From contig NZ_AP025484.1 in assembly GCF_024347455.1 (NCBI RefSeq), forward strand, positions 1,736,001 through 1,800,000: a stretch of DNA of 64,000 bases. Direction: 5' to 3'. Position 1 is the first letter of the stretch, and each line of letters opens with the position of its first letter. The translations under genes were made by a program, and so were the position numbers. The DNA is from Vibrio echinoideorum. Lineage in GTDB: Bacteria > Pseudomonadota > Gammaproteobacteria > Enterobacterales > Vibrionaceae. Below are positions 27,403 to 37,087 of the stretch, one piece after another. Under the pieces are notes generated by a model that saw nothing but the letters and a program-made list of their open reading frames with translations, did not search any database and was not told the DNA's origin.

Positions 27403-28965
27403 ATGAAAAACCTTAAAATGAAACCTTTATGCTTTGCTGTCTCCGTATTAACGACAGTGGCTTCAATGCCAACCTTAGCCGAAATAAAAGAAATCACCCT
27501 GCTTCATACCAACGATATTGAAAGTGTTTACGAGCCCGTAGATGCGTTCTGGAATGATGACATTGAGCTGATTGGCGGTATCCCTTACTTGGCGACGTTG
27601 ATCAAAAACGTTCAAGCTGAGGAAGGAACCAGTTTCCTATTAGACGCTGGTGATATTTATACGGGCGCACTTTCTAAAAAGTCGAAAGGTAAGCTGCCTT
27701 TCGACCTGTATAACTCAATGGGTTATGACGTAATCACACTGGGTAACCATGAGTTCGAATACGGTTGGGAATCACTGGTAGAAACTATGCCTCGTGCTCG
27801 TTTCCCTGTGCTCAACGCGAATATCTTCCATGAAGCTTCTGATTCGATGTTTGCTCAACCTTACACAATCCTTGAGCGTGATGGCGTTAAAATCGGCGTA
27901 ATTGGTGTCATGGGAATTGATGCGTTCTACAACACAATGTGGAAAGGAAACCGTAAAGGGCTAACCGTCAAAGATCCTACGGAAATAGCTCAAAAATGGG
28001 CTGATAAGATCCGCGATGATGTTGACATGATCGTGGTACTAACGCACCAAAACAAGACGGCGCCAATGCAAACCGACAAAGAAGCCGATGCAGAAGTTCA
28101 GCGCGGATTCGATGAAGACTACGAAATGGCCGGAAAGCTCAAAGGCGTTGATGTGATCTTCGGGGGCCACTCTGACAATGGTTTAGTTGAACCAGTCGTT
28201 CATCCAAAAACAGGCACGGTTATTGGTTTAACCTTTGGTCAGGGCATGCACCTTGGCTACACCAAATTTACTGTCGATACCGAAAAGCATGATGTGAAAT
28301 TCTTAGGCGGAAAATTGATTCCCGTTGAATCTGCCAAATTAGAGCGTGACGAAGCGACTTATGCATTGATTCAGAAAATTCGCGATACTCACCCAACATT
28401 AGCAGATCAGCTTTCTACCCTAGATAAAGCCGCATCACGTCGTTACTATCGAGAGTCAAATGTTGGTAACCTTGTGGCTGATTTGATGAAAGATGCGGGC
28501 CAAGCTGACATAGCGATGATCAGCTCAGGCAGCCTGCGTGTTGACCTAAATCCAGGCGCCGTCACTCGTGAGAATGTAATGAACCTATTCCCGTTTACTG
28601 ACACACTAACTGTGGTTGAATTAACGGGTGACAACGTTCAAGAGCTGCTTGAATACAGCTACACATTACCTTACGGTCTGGCGCAATTCTCAGGGATTAA
28701 AGCCACTTACGACAGTACACAACCGGAAGGTGAGCGTTTGATTAGCTTGAGTATCAACGGCGAGCCCGTATCCGAGAATCAGAAGTACAAGGTTGCGACA
28801 TATTCATACGCGGCAAGTGGTGGTGATGGTTACACTGTATTTAATAAAGGCGAAACACTATCGAACGGAGATCCGGTCATGCAAGTACTGATTGAAGGTT
28901 TCCAAGAACGTAAAAACATCACCGTTCCTGAACTTGGTCGTCAAGTCGATGTAAGTCGTCAGTAA
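27403..28965 (+). CDS. periplasmic 5'-nucleotidase-family metallophosphatase
   Basis: A 520-residue protein with a signal peptide ending MPTLA, a metallophosphoesterase domain and a C-terminal 5'-nucleotidase substrate domain (from about residue 345; GQADIAMISSGSLRVDLNPG, FPFTDTLTVVELTGDNV). Metal motifs are LLHTNDIE, LDAGDIYTG, GNHEFEYG, VLTHQN and GGHSDN. The first is unusual: the family has D-x-H and here it is D38-x-E40. The GHSD ending occupies a position that varies in the family (Gln in E. coli UshA). It probably hydrolyses extracellular nucleotides or nucleotide sugars to supply nucleosides. A PurR-like box precedes it. Confidence 0.85.
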   Translation: MKNLKMKPLCFAVSVLTTVASMPTLAEIKEITLLHTNDIESVYEPVDAFWNDDIELIGGIPYLATLIKNVQAEEGTSFLLDAGDIYTGALSKKSKGKLPFDLYNSMGYDVITLGNHEFEYGWESLVETMPRARFPVLNANIFHEASDSMFAQPYTILERDGVKIGVIGVMGIDAFYNTMWKGNRKGLTVKDPTEIAQKWADKIRDDVDMIVVLTHQNKTAPMQTDKEADAEVQRGFDEDYEMAGKLKGVDVIFGGHSDNGLVEPVVHPKTGTVIGLTFGQGMHLGYTKFTVDTEKHDVKFLGGKLIPVESAKLERDEATYALIQKIRDTHPTLADQLSTLDKAASRRYYRESNVGNLVADLMKDAGQADIAMISSGSLRVDLNPGAVTRENVMNLFPFTDTLTVVELTGDNVQELLEYSYTLPYGLAQFSGIKATYDSTQPEGERLISLSINGEPVSENQKYKVATYSYAASGGDGYTVFNKGETLSNGDPVMQVLIEGFQERKNITVPELGRQVDVSRQ

Positions 28966-29026
28966 TAGAGATATCCAACAACCAACGTAATAAAGTACGT
29001 ATCAGGGATTAGCAGGTACAACACTC

Positions 29027-30307
29027 ATGAGAACTCAGTTCAATTGCTGTAAAACATATAACTGTTTTAACCTAGCTAATCCTGATCTAAGCCTTTATCA
29101 GCGCAGCTCTCAATTAGGCTTCGCGTCTTATAAATGCCCCTTGTGTGGGGCATTTACTCCGATACTGGAAAACGAGCCGATCCTCGCTTTAGAGAAGCAA
29201 ATCGAAACTAATCAACTCCGCTTGCCTGAGATTGAATGCCCTGCTTGCTTAAAACACACAGAAACCAGCGCCTATGGGAGCACAAAGATCGGCACACCGC
29301 GTGTTAAATGCAAACAATGCTCAACGGTGTTCAGCCTACTCAATCCGCACAAGACCAGTAGCAAACTGCAACCTTTGTTAACCCTGCTCACTTCTGGCGT
29401 ATTACCTAAAGATCTTCAACGGTTATCTCAACTCAATAGCAAATTGTTCTACGTGCGCATAAAACAGCTGGCTCAATTACTTCAACAGTTCAATCAACTG
29501 CTGATTCAAAAATATCTTAGCAAGACCGAAAGCAGCATGTCGCTGCACACCTCAAGCTTCATATTTTTATCACGCTCAGGAAAAGGAAATACCGTGAAAT
29601 GCTGGAACCTGTCGACTACCGAAAGCCAGTATGGTTTCCATGTTTTAGACACTGACAACTTTTACCAACATGGCACACAGAACAGCCCCGCAGGGCTTTA
29701 TGACTTGGACTCCGTCGAAGCAACTGATGAGTCGTCAAATTCACCTTTAACAATCGTTCAGGCAACTTACGATAAGATTTTCTCTCGAAGCAAATTTGAT
29801 GAATTAGGTTACGCCCATCAAATAGAATGTCAGTCCAATGAAGGAAGCGTGCTTCGCCCCGTTTATGCAGCCCACGCCCATTGGATAAGTTTGTCTAAGA
29901 TATTGCCTCAACATCACCGATTCGACTTCTTTCTAGAACACGAGAGTTTCATTCGCGGTGGCGCTATCACCAATCTTACCCAAGGTATAATGGATGGTCG
30001 TTACAATCTTTATTACCTATACACAACACCCTCGGAAAACAATTCCGAGACTGATATTGAGCAAAAGAGTATTGGTTGGTGGGGAGAAAACTGGTCGACT
30101 CAAACTAAGCAATATCCAAGTGGCTATTGGGATGTCACTCTATGCGCTCTAACTGAAAGCAAAGAACCTGACCTTGAATTCAACTTCACTGAATGGCACC
30201 AAGACTACTTGAACCAGCTAACTCAATGGCTTCCAACCCAGCATCTCTTACCAGATGTCGCAGCATTGGCGTACCATATTCAACTACTTATACAACTTCA
30301 CCTATAG
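29027..30307 (+). CDS. unknown protein with two N-terminal zinc ribbons
   Basis: A 426-residue protein 61 bp downstream of the nucleotidase on the same strand. The first 105 residues hold four Cys pairs: FNCCKTYNCF, YKCPLCGAF, IECPACLKH and VKCKQCSTVFS, which pair up as two zinc ribbons. The second ribbon resembles the zinc-binding N-termini of IS1-type InsA and ISXO2-like transposases. The remaining 320 residues are not recognised: there is no visible DDE catalytic pattern, but several Trp-rich stretches (SIGWWGENWS, WHQDYLNQLTQWLP). It could be a domesticated transposon-derived protein or a nucleic-acid-binding regulator. No terminal inverted repeats are seen around it. Confidence 0.6.
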   Translation: MRTQFNCCKTYNCFNLANPDLSLYQRSSQLGFASYKCPLCGAFTPILENEPILALEKQIETNQLRLPEIECPACLKHTETSAYGSTKIGTPRVKCKQCSTVFSLLNPHKTSSKLQPLLTLLTSGVLPKDLQRLSQLNSKLFYVRIKQLAQLLQQFNQLLIQKYLSKTESSMSLHTSSFIFLSRSGKGNTVKCWNLSTTESQYGFHVLDTDNFYQHGTQNSPAGLYDLDSVEATDESSNSPLTIVQATYDKIFSRSKFDELGYAHQIECQSNEGSVLRPVYAAHAHWISLSKILPQHHRFDFFLEHESFIRGGAITNLTQGIMDGRYNLYYLYTTPSENNSETDIEQKSIGWWGENWSTQTKQYPSGYWDVTLCALTESKEPDLEFNFTEWHQDYLNQLTQWLPTQHLLPDVAALAYHIQLLIQLHL

Positions 30308-30442
30308 CCAAGATAGACGCCAATGTTTCGCCGAATATGAATTCGAATCAATTCTAGAAATAGTCACAGCGCTCAACGCCTCAGCTTCCAAATAAAGCTG
30401 TACAAACCTCTTATCATAATAAGAACGAATGGCATCCCAACA

Positions 30443-30967
30443 TCAATGCTGCTCAAAATACTGGTCATGTTGTAATTTACCAGATTGGTCTTGAGTGCCA
30501 GAGTAGAACTGAACGAGCGTTTGATCGGCTAGTGTGAGGTGAATCCAACCCTCTTTGACTTTCAGCCAATTGGTGCCGTTGGTCTTATAGACGGCAGGAA
30601 AATTGCCCCAGCCTGACTCTGATACCTGTAGCTCTTGAAAGCGGTTAATCGGCGTTAGCTTATTGCTGGCAAAATCTGCGTCGGCATAGACTGATAAAGG
30701 TTCGATAGCATCGTTTGGCTTAAACGTGTAACAGCTGACAGCGGCTGAAATGCGATCAAACCACTGGTAGGGTTGTGCGCCTGTTAAATCGTAGACCGTG
30801 CAATCGTTAAATTGAATGGCCCACTCTTGATGGGCTTTGAAGCCAAGGTAACCTATGGGTTGGGATGGTTCAGGCTTCGAGTCAGCCTCTGGTTCATATA
30901 CCGGTTCTGAGGTAGCACATCCCATCAGCCCAAGACTAAAAAGGAAAGTCAAAGCACGCTTCATCAT
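30443..30967 (-). CDS. hypothetical lipoprotein with an SH3-like region
   Basis: A 174-residue protein with a lipobox (LGLMGC, Cys17) and a Pro/Glu-rich linker after it. The segment AIEPLSVYADADFASNKLTP followed by VKEGWIHL looks like a bacterial SH3-type repeat, which often binds peptidoglycan. It is likely anchored in the envelope. It lies in a run of minus-strand single genes with no evident partner. Function unknown. Confidence 0.7.
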   Translation of the reverse strand: MMKRALTFLFSLGLMGCATSEPVYEPEADSKPEPSQPIGYLGFKAHQEWAIQFNDCTVYDLTGAQPYQWFDRISAAVSCYTFKPNDAIEPLSVYADADFASNKLTPINRFQELQVSESGWGNFPAVYKTNGTNWLKVKEGWIHLTLADQTLVQFYSGTQDQSGKLQHDQYFEQH

Positions 30968-31018
30968 TGTAATACCTCAGTTCCGTTAGTGAGTTAAAAG
31001 CTATTCAAGCTCCCTCCA

Positions 31019-31408
31019 TTAAACGGTAAGTTCTAAGCGATTACCATCCGGATCGAGTACACAGCTCTCATAATAGCCATCGCCTGTTCTTCTTGGGCCA
31101 TCTAAGCGCTCATAACCGTCTTCGACCAAACGACTTGTAAGTTCATCAACCGCTTGTTCCGAGCCTAGTGAAATCGCCATATGAATGAAGCCCGTAAATT
31201 GATCATAGATGTCATCTTTCGATTCAGGCACCGAGTCCATTTCCATGATCTCTAAACGGCTCCCTGTTTCGAAAGAGAGGAAGTATGAAGAAAACCCTTT
31301 GGTTGGGTTGTGATATTTTACGTTGGATATCGCGCCGAAATAGTTTTCATAAAACTGCTTCAACACGTCGAGTTGTTTCGTCCAAATAGCGATGTGTTCA
31401 ATCTTCAT
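31019..31408 (-). CDS. VOC/glyoxalase-family protein
   Basis: A 129-residue protein of two betaalphabetabetabeta units. The motifs IEHIAIWTKQLDVLKQFYEN and GFIHMAISLGSEQAVDELT are typical of glyoxalase/bleomycin-resistance/dioxygenase (VOC) proteins, and SCVLDPDGNRLEL is the conserved C-terminal metal-binding end. The His of the first motif and Glu of the last are probable metal ligands. The chosen start is ATG 31408 because AGG lies seven bases upstream; a GTG three codons earlier is less likely. Substrate unknown. Confidence 0.88.
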   Translation of the reverse strand: MKIEHIAIWTKQLDVLKQFYENYFGAISNVKYHNPTKGFSSYFLSFETGSRLEIMEMDSVPESKDDIYDQFTGFIHMAISLGSEQAVDELTSRLVEDGYERLDGPRRTGDGYYESCVLDPDGNRLELTV

Positions 31409-31606
31409 TTTGTTCACCTAAGTTTGATGTCTAACGCTAGATTACTCATCAAATAAGGAACAATAAACAGAACGAAATCAATCGAAACTATTCCTATTTA
31501 ATGGACGCGATCTTATGTCCATAACTGCACAGTATTGGTATCTATGTTTGTGTAATAGTTATCTTTCCTACATAGTCGGTGTTTTACACATTCTGAGATA
31601 TAAGCC

Positions 31607-32506
31607 GTGAACTTTATAAAACTAATAACTCTCGCTGCGATATGGGGCGGTTCGTTTCTGTTCATGAGAATTGCCGCTAATCCGCTGGGCCCTGCGGTGC
31701 TGATTGAGGCGCGAGTTCTGTGCGCTGCCGTCACTCTACTCTTGGTTTCTTTTTATCTGAAAAGGAAGCTTTCTTTTAATGCCCATGCGAAACACTTTTT
31801 CATTCTTGGCTTGTTTAATACCGCACTTCCCTTTTTGTTTTTCGCTTATGCCGCGCAGACACTGAACGCCTCGACACTCGCCATCTTGAACTCTACCGCG
31901 CCAATATGGGCGGCGATCATTGGTGCGATATGGACAAAAACAACACTCGATGCAAGAGTTCTATTAGGGCTAGGTATTGGGGTAACGGGAGTTGGCGTGT
32001 TGGTCGGTTGGGATGCGATGAACATTGGCCGTGAGGCTGTGCTTCCTATCTTTGCGGCGGTGATGGCGGCCTTTAGCTACGGAATTGCGTCAAACTATAC
32101 CAAACAAGCACCTAAAGTTGAGGCATTCAATAACGCTCATGGCAGCATGTGGGCTGCGGTATTAATCATGTTGCCATTTGTCTTCTTTATGCCGATGAGA
32201 GAGGCTCCTGATCTCACCATCACCACATCAGTTCTCTTATTAGGCGCCGTTTGTACTGGCCTTGCTTACCTGCTTTACTTCAATCTCGTTTCAGAATTGG
32301 GTGCGCCTTCGGCTCTGTCTGTCACCTTCTTGATTCCTGTTTTTGGCATCTTGTGGGGCAACCTGTTCTTAGACGAAGCGATTGGCCTTAACACCATTTT
32401 CGGCTCGGTTCTTGTTATTACCGGTACCATGTTAGTAACCGGTATGACGCCTTCTAGGATGATAGAGAGCGCTAAACAGAAACGAGCGGCAAGAATAGCT
32501 CGCTAA
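31607..32506 (+). CDS. EamA/DMT-family transporter
   Basis: A 299-residue membrane protein with ten hydrophobic segments in two EamA repeats (LITLAAIWGGSFLFMRIAAN; then VLLLGAVCTGLAYLLYFNLV). This drug/metabolite transporter family exports amino acids, metabolites or drugs across the inner membrane. The start is GTG 31607. It is divergent from the VOC gene by about 200 bp. Substrate cannot be inferred. Confidence 0.9.
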   Translation: MNFIKLITLAAIWGGSFLFMRIAANPLGPAVLIEARVLCAAVTLLLVSFYLKRKLSFNAHAKHFFILGLFNTALPFLFFAYAAQTLNASTLAILNSTAPIWAAIIGAIWTKTTLDARVLLGLGIGVTGVGVLVGWDAMNIGREAVLPIFAAVMAAFSYGIASNYTKQAPKVEAFNNAHGSMWAAVLIMLPFVFFMPMREAPDLTITTSVLLLGAVCTGLAYLLYFNLVSELGAPSALSVTFLIPVFGILWGNLFLDEAIGLNTIFGSVLVITGTMLVTGMTPSRMIESAKQKRAARIAR

Positions 32507-32600
32507 TCAAATGCCAATGAGCACTTAGAATATCAGCAATGCATGTTGGAATAACGCTGGAGAGCTAGGTAGGCCGCTGACGGTTAACCAATCGAAACCA

Positions 32601-33503
32601 TTAATCAGACATGTATTGCTGGATCTTGTTTCTCAACCACTGATGAGCAGGGGTCGGTTCCGTTCTCTTATGCCAAATCATGTATTGCTGCACAGGCAAC
32701 ACCTCAAACGGCTGATCAAGAACTTGAAGCTGGAATCGCTCGGCAAATTGATTAGCAAAACTACGAGAAGTACTGCCGACACAATCAGAGCCTGACACCA
32801 ACACACACATCATCATCAATGAGTCACACTCTGAGCTCACTTTTCTTTGTTTGATGGCCTTCTTGGCGAAATAATCGGCCGTATAAAGACGAGAACGACG
32901 CATTCTAAAAGTGATGTGCTTTTCATCGTAATACTGCTCTTCGGTCACGACGCCATCAATTCTTGGGTGCCCTTTACGAGCAATCAATACCAACTTATCC
33001 TCAAGCACTTGCTGGTTCATATAACCATTGACCTGCGGGTAGTGAATATCGATGGCGAGATCCGCTTGCTGCATGCTCAAACTCTGCAGAAGTTCCTCTT
33101 CGTTATTCGGCACCATATTGAATTCAATTGAAATATTTCCCAGCGTTTCATCTTGCTCGACAAGCGGCTGAAGCTTGGTTAAACCTATCTCATTAACCAG
33201 AAGTCGGAATACATGATGCTGCTGATTATCGAATTGCTTCAAGGTACTGACAGCGCTGGTGATTCCCTCGAGTGCAGGTTCCACTCGGCTTGCTAGTTGC
33301 ACCGCAGCATTGGTTGGAATGATCCCTCGCCCTTCACGAATAAACAGGTCAGTATCAAGCTGAGATTGGAGTCGCTTTAAGGCTCCACTCACCCCGGGCT
33401 GAGTCATACCAAGCGATTCTGATGCAAGCGTGATCGACTTTAATCGATACACTTCTAAGAACACGCTCAATAGATTTAAATCCAACTTTTCCACGTCGCT
33501 CAC
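32601..33503 (-). CDS. LysR-family regulator of the divergent alkylsulfatase
   Basis: A 300-residue LysR protein when started at GTG 33503, which has GGGAG seven bases upstream; the longer frame from 33536 lacks a ribosome-binding site. The helix-turn-helix is KSITLASESLGMTQPGVSGA, followed by LQSQLDTDLFIREGRGIIPT. The C-terminus (MIWHKRTEPTPAHQWLR) puts it in the same LeuO/NodD-like clade as the LysR genes at 22792 and 53575. It is divergent from the alkylsulfatase gene, 188 bp apart, and probably controls it in response to an alkyl sulfate or its product. Confidence 0.88.
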   Translation of the reverse strand: MSDVEKLDLNLLSVFLEVYRLKSITLASESLGMTQPGVSGALKRLQSQLDTDLFIREGRGIIPTNAAVQLASRVEPALEGITSAVSTLKQFDNQQHHVFRLLVNEIGLTKLQPLVEQDETLGNISIEFNMVPNNEEELLQSLSMQQADLAIDIHYPQVNGYMNQQVLEDKLVLIARKGHPRIDGVVTEEQYYDEKHITFRMRRSRLYTADYFAKKAIKQRKVSSECDSLMMMCVLVSGSDCVGSTSRSFANQFAERFQLQVLDQPFEVLPVQQYMIWHKRTEPTPAHQWLRNKIQQYMSD

Positions 33504-33691
33504 CGTTACTCTCCCTGTCAATGTGGTCTTAATCAATCATAGGTCAGGATTCGTCTTCGCTCCCCAACCATTGCATGACTCAATACATAGCCAATCGTGA
33601 TGTATTAAATAAAGCTTACTTTATTTTTTGCTATATGTCTTATTCCTATAATCGCCTCAACGAAACAAAATTCTGAAATGAAGAGGCTCTT

Positions 33692-35764
33692 ATGACAACT
33701 TCTCGCACGTTCAAAAATGCATCACTGTTCCTAGCTATCTCGCTGGCATTCCCCGCGATTGCAGCTAACCATGACCACGCACACTTCAGCGAAATTGGCG
33801 ATCAAGGTGGTAAAAGCGCAACCGAGATGACGACCAAAGCAAACCAAGAGTTCGCAAAAACACTGAACTTTGCCGACACTCGCGCTTTCGACAATAACAA
33901 TAAAGGTCTTGTTGCTAGCTTTGATCAAGAGACGGGCGACATCATTCGCAATAGCTTTAACTTCATCGACCCAAGTGTGACGAATGCAGACCAAGCACCA
34001 GATTCAGTAAACCCTTCACTGTGGCGCCAAGCGGTATTGAACCAAGCGGCGGAAGGTTTATATGAAGTTGTTCCGGGTAAAGTTTACCAAGTTCGAGGTG
34101 CAGATTTAGCGTCTATCTCTTTCATCCGTAGTGACAACGGTTGGATCGCCTACGACGTTCTTCTTACCAAAGAATCAGCCGCCAAATCACTCGAATTCTT
34201 CAAGAACAACGTGCCTGATGGCGGTGAACTGCCCGTCGTTGCAATGATTTACTCTCACTCGCACGCTGATCACTTTGGTGGCGCAAGAGCAATCAAAGAC
34301 GCGTATCCAGATGTAAAAGTGTACGGTTCGAAAAACATCACCAAAGAAATCGTCGACGAAAACGTACTGGCGGGTAACGCAATGTCTCGTCGTACCGCAT
34401 ATCAATATGGCGCAACCCTGAACCGACACGAACACGGTATTGTGGATGCGGCACTGTCTAAAGGTCTATCAACCGGTAGCATTACTTACGTTCTGCCGGA
34501 TTACGAGCTGAACCATAACGAAGAGATTGAAACTCTGGTTATCGACGGCCTAGAAATGCAATTCATGGATGCTTCAGGTACCGAAGCGGCATCTGAAATG
34601 GTGACCTACATTCCAAGCATGAAAGCACTTTGGACTGGCGAATTGACTTACCAAGGCATGCATAACCTATATACGCTACGTGGTGCAAAAGTGCGTGATG
34701 GCTTGAAGTGGTCTAAGAAGATCAACGAAATGTTGGTCACTTGGGGCGAAGAAACAGAAGTACTGTTTGCGTCTCACTCAGCCCCAATCTGGGGTGAACA
34801 AGAGATTTCTGATTACCTAAAAATGCAGCGTGACGCTTACGGTTTTACTCATAACCAAACGCTTCGTTTAGCCAATAACGGTGTGGTTCTACAAGACATT
34901 GGCGACGAGATCTACAAAGTCATGCCAGACAGCATTCAACAGTCTTGGTACACCAATGGTTACCACGGTACCTACTCTCACAACGCTCGCGCTGTGTACA
35001 ACATGTACCTTGGTTACTTCGACATGAACCCGGCTAACCTTAATCCATTACCAATCGAGCCAGAATCGGTGAAGTTTGTTGAGTACATGGGCGGCAGCGA
35101 TGCTGTGATTGAAAAAGCGCAGCAAGATTTCCAAGAAGGTGAATACCGCTTCGTTGCAACAGCACTGAATAAGGTGATTCAAGCAGAGCCAGATAACAAA
35201 GTTGCACGTGGCTTGTTGGCAGATACATATGAGCAATTGGGTTATCAATCAGAAGGTGCAGGTTGGAGAAACATCTATCTAACGGGCGCTCAAGAGCTTC
35301 GTATTGGCACACAACCGGGCGCACCGAAAACAGCATCACCGGATGTATTGGCTAACATGACTATCGAGAACTTGTTGGATTACTTAGCAGTTAAAGTGGA
35401 TTCGCTAAAGGCACAAGAAACACCATTTACGCTGAATATTCAGCTGCCTGATGTGAAAGAGTTCTACTACGTTGAGATGTCTAACGGCAACCTGAACAAC
35501 ATTCAAGTGAACGAGCTGCAAGATGCGGATACGACACTGATCATCAATAAATCTGACGTGTCTGATATCGTGCTTAAGAAAACAAGCCTTGGAAAACTGT
35601 TAGAAGACGGACAGGCAGGCGTGAAAGGTGATAAGACATCACTTAACAAACTGCTGTCTTCACTAACAGAAGCTGACTCCTCTTTTGAGATTGTACCGCG
35701 TCCAAACAAAGGCGAAGAAGTTGATGCCGAGCTATACCAAGATTCAGCTGTTCACGCTCATTAA
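33692..35764 (+). CDS. alkyl sulfatase (SdsA/YjcS-like metallo-beta-lactamase fold)
   Basis: A 690-residue secreted enzyme with signal peptide ending FPAIAA. The metallo-beta-lactamase motif SHSHADH (residues 188-194, ligands H189, H191, D193, H194) sits in MIYSHSHADHFGGARAI. It is followed by the middle dimerisation region and a C-terminal SCP-2-like domain from about residue 560 (MTIENLLDYLAVKVDSL), which binds the alkyl chain. Such periplasmic enzymes use two zinc ions to cleave primary or secondary alkyl sulfates to alcohol and sulfate, and need no formylglycine. It is paired with a divergent LysR regulator and ends at a strong terminator. Confidence 0.94.
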   Translation: MTTSRTFKNASLFLAISLAFPAIAANHDHAHFSEIGDQGGKSATEMTTKANQEFAKTLNFADTRAFDNNNKGLVASFDQETGDIIRNSFNFIDPSVTNADQAPDSVNPSLWRQAVLNQAAEGLYEVVPGKVYQVRGADLASISFIRSDNGWIAYDVLLTKESAAKSLEFFKNNVPDGGELPVVAMIYSHSHADHFGGARAIKDAYPDVKVYGSKNITKEIVDENVLAGNAMSRRTAYQYGATLNRHEHGIVDAALSKGLSTGSITYVLPDYELNHNEEIETLVIDGLEMQFMDASGTEAASEMVTYIPSMKALWTGELTYQGMHNLYTLRGAKVRDGLKWSKKINEMLVTWGEETEVLFASHSAPIWGEQEISDYLKMQRDAYGFTHNQTLRLANNGVVLQDIGDEIYKVMPDSIQQSWYTNGYHGTYSHNARAVYNMYLGYFDMNPANLNPLPIEPESVKFVEYMGGSDAVIEKAQQDFQEGEYRFVATALNKVIQAEPDNKVARGLLADTYEQLGYQSEGAGWRNIYLTGAQELRIGTQPGAPKTASPDVLANMTIENLLDYLAVKVDSLKAQETPFTLNIQLPDVKEFYYVEMSNGNLNNIQVNELQDADTTLIINKSDVSDIVLKKTSLGKLLEDGQAGVKGDKTSLNKLLSSLTEADSSFEIVPRPNKGEEVDAELYQDSAVHAH

Positions 35765-35833
35765 GATCTAAACAACAGAATAATAATAACGTCAACGAAG
35801 CCAATATAGGCTATCACTAGGCTAATACCGACC

Positions 35834-35866
35834 AAGCCTCAGCTAATATATTTAGTTGAGGCTTTT
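35834..35866 (+). terminator. rho-independent terminator of the alkylsulfatase gene
   Basis: 13-bp stem AAGCCTCAGCTAA with TTAGTTGAGGCTT (one G-U pair) and a T-run. Confidence 0.93.
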
Positions 35867-36104
35867 TCTTATCAAAAAAAACTTACGTCCTCCCTTTCCG
35901 TACCCCACCAAACTTTAAAAATAACAACACCCGATCTGGTCACCCTAGTTATCTTAGTTACCTTAGTTACCTCAGTATTGTCATATTTCTCACTTACAAC
36001 ACATCTCATACTCTTTCTTTATTCCATCATGTGAACCAATAGAAATTTTGCGTAGTAAAACTTTGTTATAAAAGTTCCACGGACAATGTTTCAAAGGAAG
36101 GAAG
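35867..36104. repeat. intergenic stretch with a 9-bp repeat (35942-35977)
   Basis: No gene is seen between the alkylsulfatase terminator and the SDR gene. Inside it lie four imperfect tandem copies of ACCTTAGTT at 35942-35977, the last most degraded. The SDR promoter must lie in the remaining AT-rich part. Confidence 0.75.
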
Positions 36105-36935
36105 ATGCAAAAAAAGATCATGATTACAGGTGCGACAGATGGTATCGGTTTAGAGACCGCGAAAATGTTAGCCCAACAAGGGCATCACATCCTTATACAT
36201 GGACGTAACCCAACAAAACTCAGCAAAGTAGAAACCGGCCTTTCTCGATTATCCAAGGATGCGATTATCGAAAGTTATGTTGCTGATCTCTCTTCTCTTT
36301 CTGAAGTTGAAGCCCTAGCCAACCAAATAAAGTCGAAGCATGAAGAGCTCGATATACTCATTAACAACGCTGGCGTCTACAAGGTTTCCGAGATCACCAC
36401 CAAAGACAATCTCGATGTCCGCTTTACCGTCAACACCATTGCCCCTTATTTACTGACTCAAAAGCTGCTACCACTTTTTGATGCCAACGGTCGCATCGTC
36501 AATCTATCTTCAGCCGTTCAGTCATCGGTCGATCTCGGGGCGATAGTCAGCCCAAACCCTGACACTTTAGATGGCCCTATCTACGCACAAAGTAAGTTGG
36601 CGTTAACGATGTGGTCAATCCATCTTGCGCACCAATTAGGAGATCAAGGGCCCCTAATCATTCCCGTTAATCCGGCCTCATTTCTTGGCAGTAAATTGGT
36701 TAAAGATGCGTATGGTTTGGAAGGTAATGACTTAGGGATTGGCGCTGATATCTTATGCCGAGCGGCACTATCGGAAGAGTTTTCTAACGCTTCTGGGAAG
36801 TATTTTGATAATGACTCAGGGCTATTTAAAGACCCTCATGCTGATGCATTAAATGCGGAGAAAAATCAGAAGCTGGTGACGACTCTCGACCAGTTACTTG
36901 CAGAACAGCTCGAGCTGAAATCCCACTCTCGCTAG
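36105..36935 (+). CDS. short-chain dehydrogenase/reductase
   Basis: A 276-residue classical SDR. TGATDGIG at residues 8-15 is the cofactor-binding loop, NNAG (in LINNAGVYK) the core stabilising motif, and Ser (NLSSAVQ) with YAQSK the catalytic set. An Arg after the second strand (HGRNPTKL) suggests NADP(H). It resembles retinol-dehydrogenase-like or YkvO-type SDRs acting on small carbonyls. GGAAGGAAG provides a strong ribosome-binding site. It is monocistronic. Substrate unknown. Confidence 0.9.
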   Translation: MQKKIMITGATDGIGLETAKMLAQQGHHILIHGRNPTKLSKVETGLSRLSKDAIIESYVADLSSLSEVEALANQIKSKHEELDILINNAGVYKVSEITTKDNLDVRFTVNTIAPYLLTQKLLPLFDANGRIVNLSSAVQSSVDLGAIVSPNPDTLDGPIYAQSKLALTMWSIHLAHQLGDQGPLIIPVNPASFLGSKLVKDAYGLEGNDLGIGADILCRAALSEEFSNASGKYFDNDSGLFKDPHADALNAEKNQKLVTTLDQLLAEQLELKSHSR

Positions 36936-37087
36936 CCAGATACAATACAAGGAGTGCTCCATATTTAGGGGCACCAAAAACTCAAAACTGTCTGATGTCG
37001 TGACGAGAGAGCTTCAACTATTATTTCGATAGCATTGAAATGGTTCCTCTCCCAACAAATTGGCATAGCGTTAGCGACATAGCGACA

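Noticed and set aside
29027..30307. Insertion sequence
   Set aside because: Despite transposase-like zinc ribbons, there is no visible DDE core, inverted repeat ends or target duplication.
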